Shown piece by piece: positions 25,661 to 33,181 of a DNA stretch of 48,655 nucleotides (positions within the stretch are counted from its first letter, which is position 1; each line of letters starts with the position of its first letter). Both the position numbers and the translations under genes were made by a program. The notes below the pieces were generated by a model. It saw only the letters and a list, made by a program, of their open reading frames with translations. It ran no database searches and was not told the DNA's origin. This DNA is from Myxococcales bacterium. Lineage in GTDB: Bacteria; Myxococcota_A; Polyangia; Polyangiales; Polyangiaceae. Where the stretch lies: positions 481 through 49,135 of the forward strand of contig PLYU01000259.1 in NCBI GenBank assembly GCA_003153495.1, read 5' to 3'.

Positions 25661-26240
25661 GAGAAGCGCGTCCGCGAGCGGCGTGGGCGTGGCTGTCGCG
25701 CCGAGAGGCGCACGTGTTCGGGGTGCGGTCGCGCCCGTCCCACCGAGAGGCGCGCCGACGAGCCGCACCGATGCATCCGTTGCGTCGAGAGGCGCCTCAC
25801 TTAGCGGCACCGACGTACCCGTCGGGCCGAGAGGTGCACCACGGAGCAGGACGGCCGCACCCGTCCCGCCGAGCGGCGCATCCGTCAGCGGGACCGACGC
25901 GCGTGTCTCGCTGAGAGGCGCATCCGTCAGCGGGACAGGCGCGCGTGTCTCGCTGAGAGGCGCATCCGTCAGCGGGACCGATGCGCGAGTCCCGCTGAGA
26001 GGCGCGTCCGTCAGCGGGACAGACGCGCGAGTCCCGCAGAGAGGCGCGTCCGTCAGCGGGACCGATGCGCGAGTCCCGCAGAGAGGCGCGCCTCTCAGCG
26101 AGACGCGGGCGCGCGTCCCGAGGACAGACGTGCCTGTCAGCGACGTCGACGCGCGTGTCCCGAGGACCGATGCCCGGATGAGCGAAGCTCACGTCCCAGT
26201 CCCGAGCGCAGACGCGCCTCTCAGCGACGACGGCGCGCCC
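25661..26240 (+). repeat. 42-bp minisatellite, about 14 units
   Basis: GAGAGGCG-type unit starts recur at 25661, 25703, 25745, 25787, 25829, 25871, 25913, 25955, 25997, 26039 and 26081, exactly every 42 bases, then become degenerate to about 26240. The central units (25871-26100) are nearly identical. The period equals 14 codons and one plus-strand frame stays open throughout (unit core RGASVSGTDARVPL); the minus strand is also open across much of it. No convincing ribosome-binding site or start, so annotated as repeat DNA rather than a gene. Confidence 0.85.
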
Positions 26241-26241
26241 G

Positions 26242-26271
26242 TCCCGCGTGCACGTTCACGTGCACGCGGGA
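26242..26271. repeat. Perfect 14-bp inverted repeat, hairpin at the end of the minisatellite
   Basis: Arms TCCCGCGTGCACGT and its exact complement are separated by two bases. Very stable as a hairpin. No T-run follows on either strand, so an intrinsic terminator of the usual form is doubtful; an operator or the processed end of a transcript is equally possible. Confidence 0.6.
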
Positions 26272-26310
26272 AGGCCGGTCGGAACGCGACCTCATTTCGG
26301 GCACTTACGA

Positions 26311-26336
26311 AAATCGACATGCCCCCATGTCGATTT
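26311..26336. repeat. 11-bp inverted repeat with CCCC loop upstream of a conserved gene
   Basis: AAATCGACATG and CATGTCGATTT pair perfectly around a four-C loop, and pairing extends outward past a one-base bulge (CGAAA/TTTCG). It lies about 170 bases before the gene at 26507 and is less GC-rich than its surroundings, suggesting a regulatory leader or operator. The stretch between 26340 and 26490 shows nothing else I can name. Confidence 0.5.
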
Positions 26337-26506
26337 CGGGGTCCGCGCGCCGGAATTCTCGCTCCCGCACAGCTTAGTCCATTGAAGGCAGTCGATGAGC
26401 GCAGCCGGGCGATGGTGCCCGGCGTCGCTCGGCCAGTCTCGGCCCCGGCACGCAAGTCAACGTTCGGCACGGATCGCCTCGCCTTCGGAAAGGAGGTGAA
26501 ACAGTC

Positions 26507-27070
26507 ATGGCAACGAACAACAGAGGTAAAAGCACGGTGGTCGCCCGCGCGACGCAGCTCATCGCGGGGGCGAACAAGCACCTCGCGAGCGTCACGAAAC
26601 TGACGCTCGCGGGGGGCTCGTACACGCCGGCGGAGCTCACGACCCAGCTGCAAAGGGTCGTGAGTCTCCGTGACGACGTGGACACCGCCAAGGCAACGGC
26701 CAAGGCGAAGCTCGCTGTCGAGACGGCCGACATGCCGTCACTCCGCACTCTCATGAGCGCGGTGGTGACGTACGTGAAGGCCGCCTACGGCAACGCGCCC
26801 GACGTGCTCGCGGATTTCGGAGTGCATCCGAAGACGCGGGCACCGCTGACCGCCGTCGCCAAGGCGGCCGCCGCCGTGAAGCGCAAGGCAACTCGCGCTG
26901 CACGGAACACGATGGGGTCGACGCAGAAAAAGGGAGTCAAGGGTGACGTCACAGGCATCACCGTGACCCCCGTGACTGCGCCGAAGCCCATCACGGCGAC
27001 GCCCGCCAGCCCGACTGCCGGGAGCAGCACCCCCGGCGCGACGGCTGGCGTGACGCCGCACACCGCCTAA
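26507..27070 (+). CDS. Conserved basic protein of unknown function (187 aa)
   Basis: A strong AAGGAGG lies 10 bases upstream of the ATG at 26507. The N-terminal ~100 residues are predicted helical (VVARATQLIAGANKHLASV; LTTQLQRVVSLRDDVDTA; LRTLMSAVVTYVKAAYGN), then a conserved-looking DFGVHPKTRAPLT segment, a Lys/Arg/Ala-rich stretch (AAVKRKATRAARNTMGS, QKKGVKG) and a Thr/Pro-rich tail. The basic Ala/Lys segment is reminiscent of histone H1-like or other nucleic-acid-binding tails, but this is only compositional. The stop codon lies in a CACCGC/GCGGTG hairpin (27061-27078). I cannot assign a function. Confidence 0.75.
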   Translation: MATNNRGKSTVVARATQLIAGANKHLASVTKLTLAGGSYTPAELTTQLQRVVSLRDDVDTAKATAKAKLAVETADMPSLRTLMSAVVTYVKAAYGNAPDVLADFGVHPKTRAPLTAVAKAAAAVKRKATRAARNTMGSTQKKGVKGDVTGITVTPVTAPKPITATPASPTAGSSTPGATAGVTPHTA

Positions 27071-27090
27071 AAGCGGTGACGACGAGGGAA

Positions 27091-27129
27091 GGGGGCCGCC
27101 GCGCCGGTGAGAGAGGCGCGGCGGTCCCC
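27091..27129 (+). terminator. GC-rich hairpin after the basic protein gene
   Basis: Arms 27091-27105 and 27115-27129 are complementary at 14 of 15 positions around a nine-base loop. It lies 20 bases downstream of the stop codon and before the sigma-factor gene. No T-tract follows, as is common in very GC-rich genomes, so function as a terminator is inferred from position and stability. Confidence 0.5.
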
Positions 27130-27211
27130 GGCCCGCTACGCGGTGTGGGTGGTTGTCTGGGTCGGCACGGAAACGCACGCTAAGTCAGCGGGCCCGGACA
27201 GGGGAGGGTGC

Positions 27212-27748
27212 ATGGGTGTTCGCTCGCTGTCGAAAAAGGACATTCGGGAGGCGCACAGAGCGGCGATGGTCGTCGCGCTGGCGCTCACTCGCAACCGGTC
27301 TCGCGCGGAGGACGTCGTGCAAGACGCGTTCGAGCGCGTGATGACCACGCGGCCCTGGGATCCCGCCAAGGGTTCGCTCGAGCGGCACCTGGCGGGCATC
27401 GTGCGCAGCCTGGTGAACATCGCGCACCACGCGGCCGCGCCGCGGCTCGAGGCGGAGGCGCAAGAGACGCTCTACGACGAGGTGGGGCGAACCACGGGCT
27501 CGGCAGAGGAGAAGATGCTCGACGCGGCAGAGGTCGCGGCGCGCGACGCGCACGCGGAGGGCGAGCTCGCCCGTCTGGGCGCCGGGGTGGCGAATCACGC
27601 CGTGGCGAGCGGCGTGCTGAGGTGCCGCGCCGAGGGGATGGAGAAGTCGGCGGAGATCGCCCGGGCGCTGGACGTGCCCATCGACCAAGTGTACCGGGCC
27701 AACGAGCTGCTCAGCGAGCGGCTCAGGAAGATGCGTGAGGCGAAGTGA
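27212..27748 (+). CDS. ECF-like RNA polymerase sigma factor
   Basis: The ATG at 27212 has GGGGAGGG upstream. Sigma region 2 is recognisable (AMVVALALTRNRSRAEDVVQ, DAFERVMTTRPWDPAKG, SLERHLAGIVRSLVNIA) and a region-4-like helix pair lies near the C-terminus (EKSAEIARALDVPIDQVYRA, NELLSERLRKM). 178 residues, ECF-sized. The stop overlaps the ATG of the next gene (TGATG), the usual arrangement for a sigma and its anti-sigma. Such factors respond to envelope or other stress; the signal is unknown. Confidence 0.75.
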   Translation: MGVRSLSKKDIREAHRAAMVVALALTRNRSRAEDVVQDAFERVMTTRPWDPAKGSLERHLAGIVRSLVNIAHHAAAPRLEAEAQETLYDEVGRTTGSAEEKMLDAAEVAARDAHAEGELARLGAGVANHAVASGVLRCRAEGMEKSAEIARALDVPIDQVYRANELLSERLRKMREAK

Positions 27749-28380
27749 TGCCCAAGCGAACCCCCGAGGAGATCCTCGAGTCCATCGAGGAGGCGACGAT
27801 CGACGACGAGATCGAGCGCGTGCTCGCGATGAGCCCGGAGGAGAAGCAGCGCGAGCTGGAGGCGGCCGGCTACGACATGGCCGAGCTGGACGCGCAGGCG
27901 GACGCGCTGTACGCGCGGATGCAAGGCGGTGCGGCGAAGCAAGCGCCCGCGGCGGACCACGACGGAGAGGAGGCGCCGCGGAGCGCAAGCGCCTGGGTGA
28001 CCGGGGCGCCGCCGCCGCCGGTGAAGCGAGCGGCGGTGGGGAGGTGGACGACGCTCCTGGCGGCGGCGCTCACCCTGGCCGTCGTGGGGGGGCTGTTCTA
28101 CGCGAAGGACGTGATCGACCGGCGCGACGCGCGGCGGAACGAGGCCACGCCGGATGCGGGGGGCACCATGACATCCGCCCGGCAGATCCGCGCGCACGCG
28201 CTCGACGCATGCAACCGTGGCTCGTGGCAGGAGTGCCTGGACGGGCTGGGCGCGGCGAGGGCGATGGATCCGGCGGGAGATGCGGATCCGCAAGTGCAAG
28301 CGGCGTGGGAAGCGGCGCGCCGGGGGGCTGCGCGCGAGGCCCCGCGTGGGCCGCGTACTCCGGACACGAAATGGCCATAG
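27748..28380 (+). CDS. Putative membrane anti-sigma factor
   Basis: Starts in the TGATG overlap with the sigma gene. A cytoplasmic acidic helical region of ~60 residues (ESIEEATIDDEIERVLAM; QRELEAAGYDMAELD) resembles a sigma-binding segment, followed by a Pro-rich linker, one transmembrane helix (about 100-119, TTLLAAALTLAVVGGLFYA) and a periplasmic region with two Cys (LDACNRGSWQECLDGLGAA) that looks TPR-like. No zinc-binding HxxxCxxC anti-sigma motif is seen, so the role rests on gene pairing and topology. The mobile element's boundary repeat begins 5 bases after its stop. Confidence 0.65.
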   Translation: MPKRTPEEILESIEEATIDDEIERVLAMSPEEKQRELEAAGYDMAELDAQADALYARMQGGAAKQAPAADHDGEEAPRSASAWVTGAPPPPVKRAAVGRWTTLLAAALTLAVVGGLFYAKDVIDRRDARRNEATPDAGGTMTSARQIRAHALDACNRGSWQECLDGLGAARAMDPAGDADPQVQAAWEAARRGAAREAPRGPRTPDTKWP

Positions 28381-28384
28381 TGGG

Positions 28385-28405
28385 TCGTAAATGAAATGAC
28401 TATGG
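28385..28405 (+). repeat. Left boundary direct repeat of the mobile element
   Basis: Matches 33161-33181 at 20 of 21 positions in the same orientation (first 16 bases identical, then TATGG versus CATGG). Here it lies inside a short palindrome: CCATAGT at 28374-28380 pairs with ACTATGG at 28399-28405. Confidence 0.65.
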
Positions 28406-28716
28406 ATGCTCCCCTGGCCGCGCTGCTACGGACCGGGGGGAAACCGGGGGTATGGGCGGTGATCAGCGTCTTTCCCGAGCTGCCCGGCTGGCGCTTCGTC
28501 ACCAGCGAGGTCGAGCCTGGCCTCTACGAGGTCTTCGGCGCGGACGGGGCGGGCCGGCGGGTTGCGTCCAGGGGCCGTGACCCGAACGTGGTCATGAGCC
28601 AGTGCCGGCAGGCGGCAGCTTGCATCTGCTCGCCGGAGCCCGGAAGTGGCCGTGGCGCACCGGCGGGTCGCGCAGCATCGTCCGGTCTTCCGGGCACGGA
28701 TCCGAGCAGAGATTGA
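28396..28716 (+). CDS. Small unknown protein, copy 1 of a duplicated gene
   Basis: The segment from GTG 28459 (VISVFPELPGWRFVTSEVEP, then GLYEVFGADGAGRRVASR) is nearly identical in DNA to 38715 onward for about 125 bases and then diverges while staying recognisably homologous to about 28715. Here the frame can begin at ATG 28396, within the mobile-element boundary repeat, or at GTG 28459, where homology begins. 85-106 residues, with a mid-protein Cys pair (CRQAAACIC). In the distal third an alternative frame (MAVAHRRVAQHRPVFRARIR) is better conserved between the copies than this one. Function unknown. Confidence 0.45.
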   Translation: MTMDAPLAALLRTGGKPGVWAVISVFPELPGWRFVTSEVEPGLYEVFGADGAGRRVASRGRDPNVVMSQCRQAAACICSPEPGSGRGAPAGRAASSGLPGTDPSRD

Positions 28717-28857
28717 TCGAGCCCGAGGCAAAGGCGCTGGATGGTGTACCGCCCCGCGCTCGGCACGGCGGTTCGTCCCGCAGTCGTCGCGTGAAGCGGG
28801 TCGCTGCTCCGCGCCGGCGAGACGCTGGGGGGTGCGCGAGGCTTTCGCCGGCACGGG

Positions 28858-28965
28858 GCTCGACGTCGAGGGAGGTCGAGGTAGCTCCGCGTCGGGCGTG
28901 AGCGCGTAGGCAGTGGGGCGGTCGCGGGACCTCGCGCCGATGAGCGACCTCCCTCGACGTCGAGC
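28858..28965. repeat. Perfect 21-bp inverted repeat with 66-base spacer
   Basis: Arm 28858-28878 is the exact reverse complement of 28945-28965. Each arm contains the 12-bp palindrome CTCGACGTCGAG. It lies 35 bases past the stop codon of the RepA-like gene, inside the mobile element. Candidates are a bidirectional terminator, paired protein-binding sites, or a resolution site. The rest of 28717-28999 shows no credible gene. Confidence 0.7.
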
Positions 28966-28999
28966 ACGCGGGCGTTCCCGTTCCCGTTCCGGCCGCGCC

Positions 29000-29983
29000 T
29001 CAGGGGAGACGGGAATGGGAATCGGGAATTGCCCAGCAATCGCCGACCCGGCGGACGGCGCCGGTGTCGACGAGGCGAGAGAGCGTCTCACCGAGGCGTT
29101 CGTTGCGGACGCGGAGTCGAGCGCGCAGGTCGGCGCGGGCGAGCGGAGCCGCGGCGAGGGCGGCGAGCACGGCCTGCTCGAGGCCGCCGGCGTTCCCGTC
29201 GGTGGCCGTCGCGCCAAGATCGTTCTCGGAGGTGGCGACGACATCGAGACGGACGTCCTCGTCGCCGGCGAGGTCGAGTGCGAGCGGCTCGGGGGCGGGA
29301 GCGCCGCGATGCTCGACGGACAAGAGCAGCTGTCCGCGGTGGCGCCGCACGTAGAGCAGCGAGTCGGCCCACGCAAAGAAGTCGCCGGAGCCACGCAAGC
29401 TCTGGCCGGGTTGGCCGGCATGGCCGTTCTTGCGCGCGTGGTGGACGACGAGCACGGCGAGGTCGTGCGCGCGCTGCAGCTCGCGGAGGTACCCCAGCAA
29501 GGCGGATACCTGGCCGGCGTCGTTCTCGTCGATGCGGTGCAGCCGCACGAAGGGATCGAGCACGAGCAGGCGCGGCGCGTACTTGGCGACGGCATCGCGC
29601 AGGCGCACCTGATCGTGGCCGCGATCGAGCCGTAGCGCCGGCGCGATGATGAGGTGGATGGGCAGGGCGGCGAGGTCGAGACCGCGGTGGCGACAGATGC
29701 CGGCGAGGCGCGCCTTGACCACGACGGCCGCATCCTCGGCCATGTACAGGAGCACACCGCCCACGTCGCCGACCTCGAAGACACCGAGGCACGGCGCGCC
29801 GCTCGCGACCGCGAGCGCCATCTCGAGCGCGAGCCACGACTTGCAGCACTTGGGCGCACCGCCGAGGATGCCGACGCCCGCACGCGCCCAGAGCGACGCC
29901 ACGAGCCACCGCGGGCGCCCCTCGGCGTCGTCGATGTCCGCCGCGCGCACGACGGGCAGAGCGTCGTCGTCGCCGCCGGTCAC
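29000..29983 (-). CDS. RepA/RecA-like AAA ATPase of the mobile element
   Basis: GTG at 29983 overlaps the stop of the TniB-like gene by 4 bases. The ATPase core resembles RepA or DnaB-type hexameric helicases: P-loop GGAPKCCKSWLALEMALAVA (41-60; the Gly before Lys is Cys here), VLLYMAEDA, LLVLDPFVRLHRIDENDAGQ as Walker B, VLVVHHARKNG and LRGSGDFFAWADSLLYVRR. A winged-helix-like C-terminus follows (ALAAAPLARADLRARL; GETLSRLVDTGAVRRV). This is an unusual passenger beside TniA/TniB-type genes; it could help target choice, replication restart or maintenance. 327 residues. A minus-strand frame opening far upstream inside the neighbouring gene is not the real start. Confidence 0.78.
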   Translation of the reverse strand: MTGGDDDALPVVRAADIDDAEGRPRWLVASLWARAGVGILGGAPKCCKSWLALEMALAVASGAPCLGVFEVGDVGGVLLYMAEDAAVVVKARLAGICRHRGLDLAALPIHLIIAPALRLDRGHDQVRLRDAVAKYAPRLLVLDPFVRLHRIDENDAGQVSALLGYLRELQRAHDLAVLVVHHARKNGHAGQPGQSLRGSGDFFAWADSLLYVRRHRGQLLLSVEHRGAPAPEPLALDLAGDEDVRLDVVATSENDLGATATDGNAGGLEQAVLAALAAAPLARADLRARLRVRNERLGETLSRLVDTGAVRRVGDCWAIPDSHSRLP

Positions 29984-30792
29984 GGAGCGCTGCCCAGCTC
30001 GGCCACCGCCGCTTCGAAGATGTGCTCGTCGAGGAAGGCCTGGTTCTTCTCGTGCGCCATGCGCATCGCGACGCGAAGGATCTTCGCGGCCACGCGCAGG
30101 ACGCCGCGGCTCGCGCGGAAGAGAAGCTCCACCGCCGGATCGGAGAGCACCGCCTGCGTTGCGCCCGCGGCCTCGAAGGCGTGCTCGACGGCCGCGCCGA
30201 AGGCCTGCCGGTCGAGAGCCTCCAGGCGCATCTCGACGGCGATGCGCGTCCGCAGCGCGTCGTGCTGCTGCTGGTGCAGCCGCTTGACCAGCGGCGGCTG
30301 GCCCACCAGCCACAGCGGCAGCACGTCGCGGCTGTCGAAGGCGAAGTTGAGAAAGCCCGCGAGGTCCGCGAGGAAGCTGTCCGACAGACGATGCCCCTCG
30401 TCGAGCACGATCACCGGCACGACCCCCTTCTCGTCGACCATATGCACGACCGTCTTCTTGATGTCGGTCCACAGCTCGCCGCGCCGATGCGACGAGCGCA
30501 CGCCGATCTCCGCGGCGATCGCCCGGTACAGGTCGAGCGGCGAGCCCGACGTGTTGCACAGGTAAAGGACCTGGTAGTCAGGCCGCGGCAGCTCGGCGAT
30601 GAGGTTGCGGATGGCCGTCGTCTTGCCGACACCCGGCTCGCCCGACAGCACGCCGAGCGTGCGATCGTCGATGGTCTGCTGGAAGGCCCGTCGCAGACGG
30701 GCGTGGCCCGGGCCCTTGTCGAAGAAGGTCTTGCCCTGCGCGTTCTTCGGCAGGGGGTAATGGGTGAGCGAGAAACGCGTCTTGTCGTTCAT
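29980..30792 (-). CDS. TniB/ExeA-like AAA ATPase, transposition regulator
   Basis: 270 residues starting MNDKTRFSLTHYPLPKNAQ, with a Tn-type AAA core: Walker A SGEPGVGKTTA (51-59), Walker B VPVIVLDEGHRL (D131/E132), sensor-1 region LPLWLVGQPPLVKRL and an arginine-rich C-terminal lid (ASRGVLRVAAKILRVAM). The family partners rve transposases (MuB, TniB, IstB-like), binds target DNA and activates strand transfer; ExeA-type homologues share the fold. Start lies 5 bases after the transposase stop, with GAGGAGGAC upstream. Confidence 0.85.
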   Translation of the reverse strand: MNDKTRFSLTHYPLPKNAQGKTFFDKGPGHARLRRAFQQTIDDRTLGVLSGEPGVGKTTAIRNLIAELPRPDYQVLYLCNTSGSPLDLYRAIAAEIGVRSSHRRGELWTDIKKTVVHMVDEKGVVPVIVLDEGHRLSDSFLADLAGFLNFAFDSRDVLPLWLVGQPPLVKRLHQQQHDALRTRIAVEMRLEALDRQAFGAAVEHAFEAAGATQAVLSDPAVELLFRASRGVLRVAAKILRVAMRMAHEKNQAFLDEHIFEAAVAELGSAP

Positions 30793-30797
30793 GGGTG

Positions 30798-32192
30798 TCA
30801 GTCCTCCTCTTGGTCGTCGGTCACGTCATCCTGGGTCGCGAGATGCGTGAGGCGCGTCGCCTGCGCGTGCTCCTCGACCATCTGCGCGAGCGGATCGATC
30901 CCGGTCGGCTCCACGCCGGGCGCGGGCTCGCCCGCGATGCGTCGCCGCTCACGGTGGGCGTTGGCGATCCGGTCGAGCCGCACCGTGTCGCAGTAGAAGC
31001 GTCCCTCGCGGAAGACCTTCGGCAGCGCATCGCCCCGCGGGTCGAAGCGCAGCTCGATCTTCTTGCCCACCAGCTCGGGGCGCACCTCCAGCCAGCCCCC
31101 CTCCCAGCGGATCGCGCCGTCCTTGCGCACCGTGCGGGTCTTGCGGTGCAGGAAGATCGCCGCGAGCTTGTCGGCCGAAGGCGCGGCGCGAAGCTCGCTC
31201 ACCTCGGCCAGGAAGCGGGCTCGGGGAGCCGCCCCCGTCGTGGCGTGCACCCGCAGGTGGTACTCGCGCGCCAGCCACGCGTAGTGCGCCGACGCCAGAT
31301 CGCTCAGCGCGAGGACGCCGGGCGGCAGCTCGTCCTCGACCTTCTCGCGCCACGTCCGGTGCCACCGCTCGATGACGCCTTTGGCCTCGGCGTCCTTGCG
31401 CCCGGCGTGCAAGAGCCGGCAGCCCAGCTCCGCGCAGATCGCCACGAGCGACCCGGCCACGTACGCCGGCCCACGGTCCACGTAGTAGGTGCGAGGCACG
31501 CCGTACTTGAGGATCGCCTGCCGCAGGCCGTGCTCTTGATCGCTGTCCTCTTCGTGCGGCGCGAAGTAGCTGTGGGGCACGTACCGAGACGCGCTGTCGA
31601 TCTGCGTGAGCATGTACGCCTTGCCGACGTAGCCGCCGGGGAAGGCCACGGGACGGCGCACGTGCAGCGCGTCGCCCACCCACAGGTCGCCCACGTGCTC
31701 GGCGATGTAGCTGCGACGCTCGACGCGCGAGCCCGCGACCTGGCCGTCGTCATCCTCGGCCCGCGTCGGCCTCTGCGAGATCCCTTGGCCCGCCAGCAGG
31801 CGGTGCACGCTCGACCGCGACAGCTCCCCGGGGCGTACGCGCCCGGCACGCTCCAGCATGCGGATGATCCGCCGGATCGATCGCCGGGGCTTCTCGCGTT
31901 TGGCCCGCAGCACCAGATCCGCCACCTCGGCGGACATCGCGCGGCTCGTGCCGCAGTCCCCGCGCGAGGCGGGGCCCAGGCCCGCAAGCCCCTGCTTGCG
32001 ATAGGCGTAGTACCAAGCCTCGATCGTCCGTGCCGAGATGCGCACGATGCGACCGCCCGGCGTGACCCAGTCGCGCGCGGCCACCGCCTCGAAGTGCGCG
32101 CGTCGGTCGCCGTGTTCCAGACGGGCGCTGACCAGTGGGCCGAGCACTCCGAAGCGAAAGAGCGCGATGGCCCGCTTCGTGTCGTCGTCCAT
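30798..32192 (-). CDS. rve-type DDE transposase (TniA/MuA-like)
   Basis: The ATG at 32192 is preferred because AGGA lies 8 bases upstream; ATG 32201 is the alternative. N-terminal helix-turn-helix regions (VRISARTIEAWYYAYRKQGL; LSRSSVHRLLAGQGIS) precede an RNase-H fold with the catalytic triad D174 (LWVGDALHV), D239 (YVDRGPAY) and E275 (KGVIERWHRTW), D-E spacing 35. A Mu-type C-terminal beta barrel follows (KTRTVRKDGAIRWEGGWLEV). 464 residues. It would cut and join element ends together with the ATPase encoded just downstream. All catalytic residues are intact, so the element may be active. Confidence 0.87.
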   Translation of the reverse strand: MDDDTKRAIALFRFGVLGPLVSARLEHGDRRAHFEAVAARDWVTPGGRIVRISARTIEAWYYAYRKQGLAGLGPASRGDCGTSRAMSAEVADLVLRAKREKPRRSIRRIIRMLERAGRVRPGELSRSSVHRLLAGQGISQRPTRAEDDDGQVAGSRVERRSYIAEHVGDLWVGDALHVRRPVAFPGGYVGKAYMLTQIDSASRYVPHSYFAPHEEDSDQEHGLRQAILKYGVPRTYYVDRGPAYVAGSLVAICAELGCRLLHAGRKDAEAKGVIERWHRTWREKVEDELPPGVLALSDLASAHYAWLAREYHLRVHATTGAAPRARFLAEVSELRAAPSADKLAAIFLHRKTRTVRKDGAIRWEGGWLEVRPELVGKKIELRFDPRGDALPKVFREGRFYCDTVRLDRIANAHRERRRIAGEPAPGVEPTGIDPLAQMVEEHAQATRLTHLATQDDVTDDQEED

Positions 32193-32284
32193 GGCGGCCA
32201 TCCTGGCGGCAGGCCCGCACCACAAACGATGGGATCGAATCGGGCGCCGGCCGTGTCCCTCGGCCGGTCGGCGCTCGACGACGC

Positions 32285-32932
32285 TTACATGAGACGGAGA
32301 CCTCGCTCCAGTCGATGGATCAGACCCGCCAGCGGTGACAGCCGCTCACCCGCCGCCCCGCCGACGACCTGCTGGAACGCGTCGACCAACGCGCCGCGCG
32401 TCGCGTCCAGGCCCACGATCATCGCCACCTCGGTCAGCACGGCGCCGCCGCTCGCGGCCAGCAGCGCGCAGAGCACGCGCGCCGTCGAGCCGAGCCGTGC
32501 GCGCCACCGCCGCTCGGTCTGCGCTGGCACCGGCGGGGCCGTGGCCTTCGGCAACGCCGCGCTCGGGCGCACAACCCGCTCCACCGTCTTCCACGCGTGC
32601 CACAAGTGCCGGGCGAGAAACAACGGCAGGATCCGCCACGTCGCTCCGCACTCCGTGTCGGCGCACCGAAACTGGAGCACTGTCACCACCGGCGGCAGCG
32701 ACGGCTCGCGCTTCGGGTGGCGCTCGGGGCGGCTGTGCACGTGCAACGTCGCGTGGCCGCAGGCCGGGCACCGCCACGGACGGTACGCGTCAGCGTCGCT
32801 CATCCGGCGCACGTGCTCGACCAGGTCGCGAACATCCTCCGCGATGAGCGTGCCTCCCAGGAATCTGGACACTCGCGACGTATCGAGGCACGTTTCTGCG
32901 CACGGAGGAGGGAGTCCGATGGTCGGGCTCAT
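32285..32932 (-). CDS. Zinc-ribbon protein of the mobile element, DUF6431-like
   Basis: The ATG at 32932 follows AGGAG by 7 bases. A four-Cys zinc ribbon is evident (RPWRCPACGHATLHVHSR and LQFRCADTECGATWRILPLF), as in DUF6431-type proteins that accompany DDE transposases; the family name is from memory and unverified. The C-terminal half is helical (STARVLCALLAASGGAVLTE, VAMIVGLDATRGALVDAF) and could be DNA binding. 93 bases separate it from the transposase. Possible role in target recognition, comparable to TnsD/TniQ, but this is inference. Confidence 0.65.
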   Translation of the reverse strand: MSPTIGLPPPCAETCLDTSRVSRFLGGTLIAEDVRDLVEHVRRMSDADAYRPWRCPACGHATLHVHSRPERHPKREPSLPPVVTVLQFRCADTECGATWRILPLFLARHLWHAWKTVERVVRPSAALPKATAPPVPAQTERRWRARLGSTARVLCALLAASGGAVLTEVAMIVGLDATRGALVDAFQQVVGGAAGERLSPLAGLIHRLERGLRLM

Positions 32933-33160
32933 GAGGGTCTCCTGTTCGGTTGGGAAACCCAGACGATCCTCGCCTCCTCCGAGCTTCTCAACTTTCCGGC
33001 GGACGCCGACCACCCCTGTCCCATCCCGCGCACCGCGCGAGAGCGCGCCGCCCGTTCCCGCGAAGCCCCCCCCGCTCAGCCCGGGACGGAAGCCCTCAGC
33101 AGGACGCGCTCAGCTCGGGACCGAACAGATGGTCAGGGGCGGGCGCGCTGGAGCCGACGC

Positions 33161-33181
33161 TCGTAAATGAAATGACCATGG
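33161..33181 (+). repeat. Right boundary direct repeat of the mobile element
   Basis: Same-orientation match to 28385-28405. Just inside it, two near-identical motifs lie 34 bases apart, CGCTCAGCCCGGGAC at 33073 and CGCTCAGCTCGGGAC at 33107, which may be transposase-binding sites. Confidence 0.6.

Larger units (their letters stand above)
28385..33181 (-). mobile_element. Mu/Tn5053-like transposon carrying a RepA-like ATPase
   Basis: Four co-oriented minus-strand genes: zinc-ribbon protein, rve-type DDE transposase, TniB/ExeA-like AAA ATPase and a RepA-like ATPase. The last two overlap by 4 bases, and the transposase is 5 bases from the ATPase. The block is bounded by TCGTAAATGAAATGAC at 28385 and 33161, and the left boundary lies 4 bases past the anti-sigma stop codon. 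Transposase plus ATPase pairs of this kind define the Tn5053/Tn552/Mu group. True termini are unproven, because the boundary repeat is direct rather than inverted. Confidence 0.65.

Noticed and set aside
25797-26192. Minus-strand 131-aa repeat protein in the minisatellite
   Set aside because: The open frame results from a 42-base period without stops; no ribosome-binding site, and the opposite strand is equally open.
25661-26240. CRISPR array
   Set aside because: Units are contiguous with a 42-base period and no unique spacers; no cas genes nearby.
29984-30559. N-terminal extension of the RepA-like ATPase
   Set aside because: The upstream part is an out-of-frame reading of the TniB-like gene; the GTG at 29983 with the 4-base overlap is the natural start.
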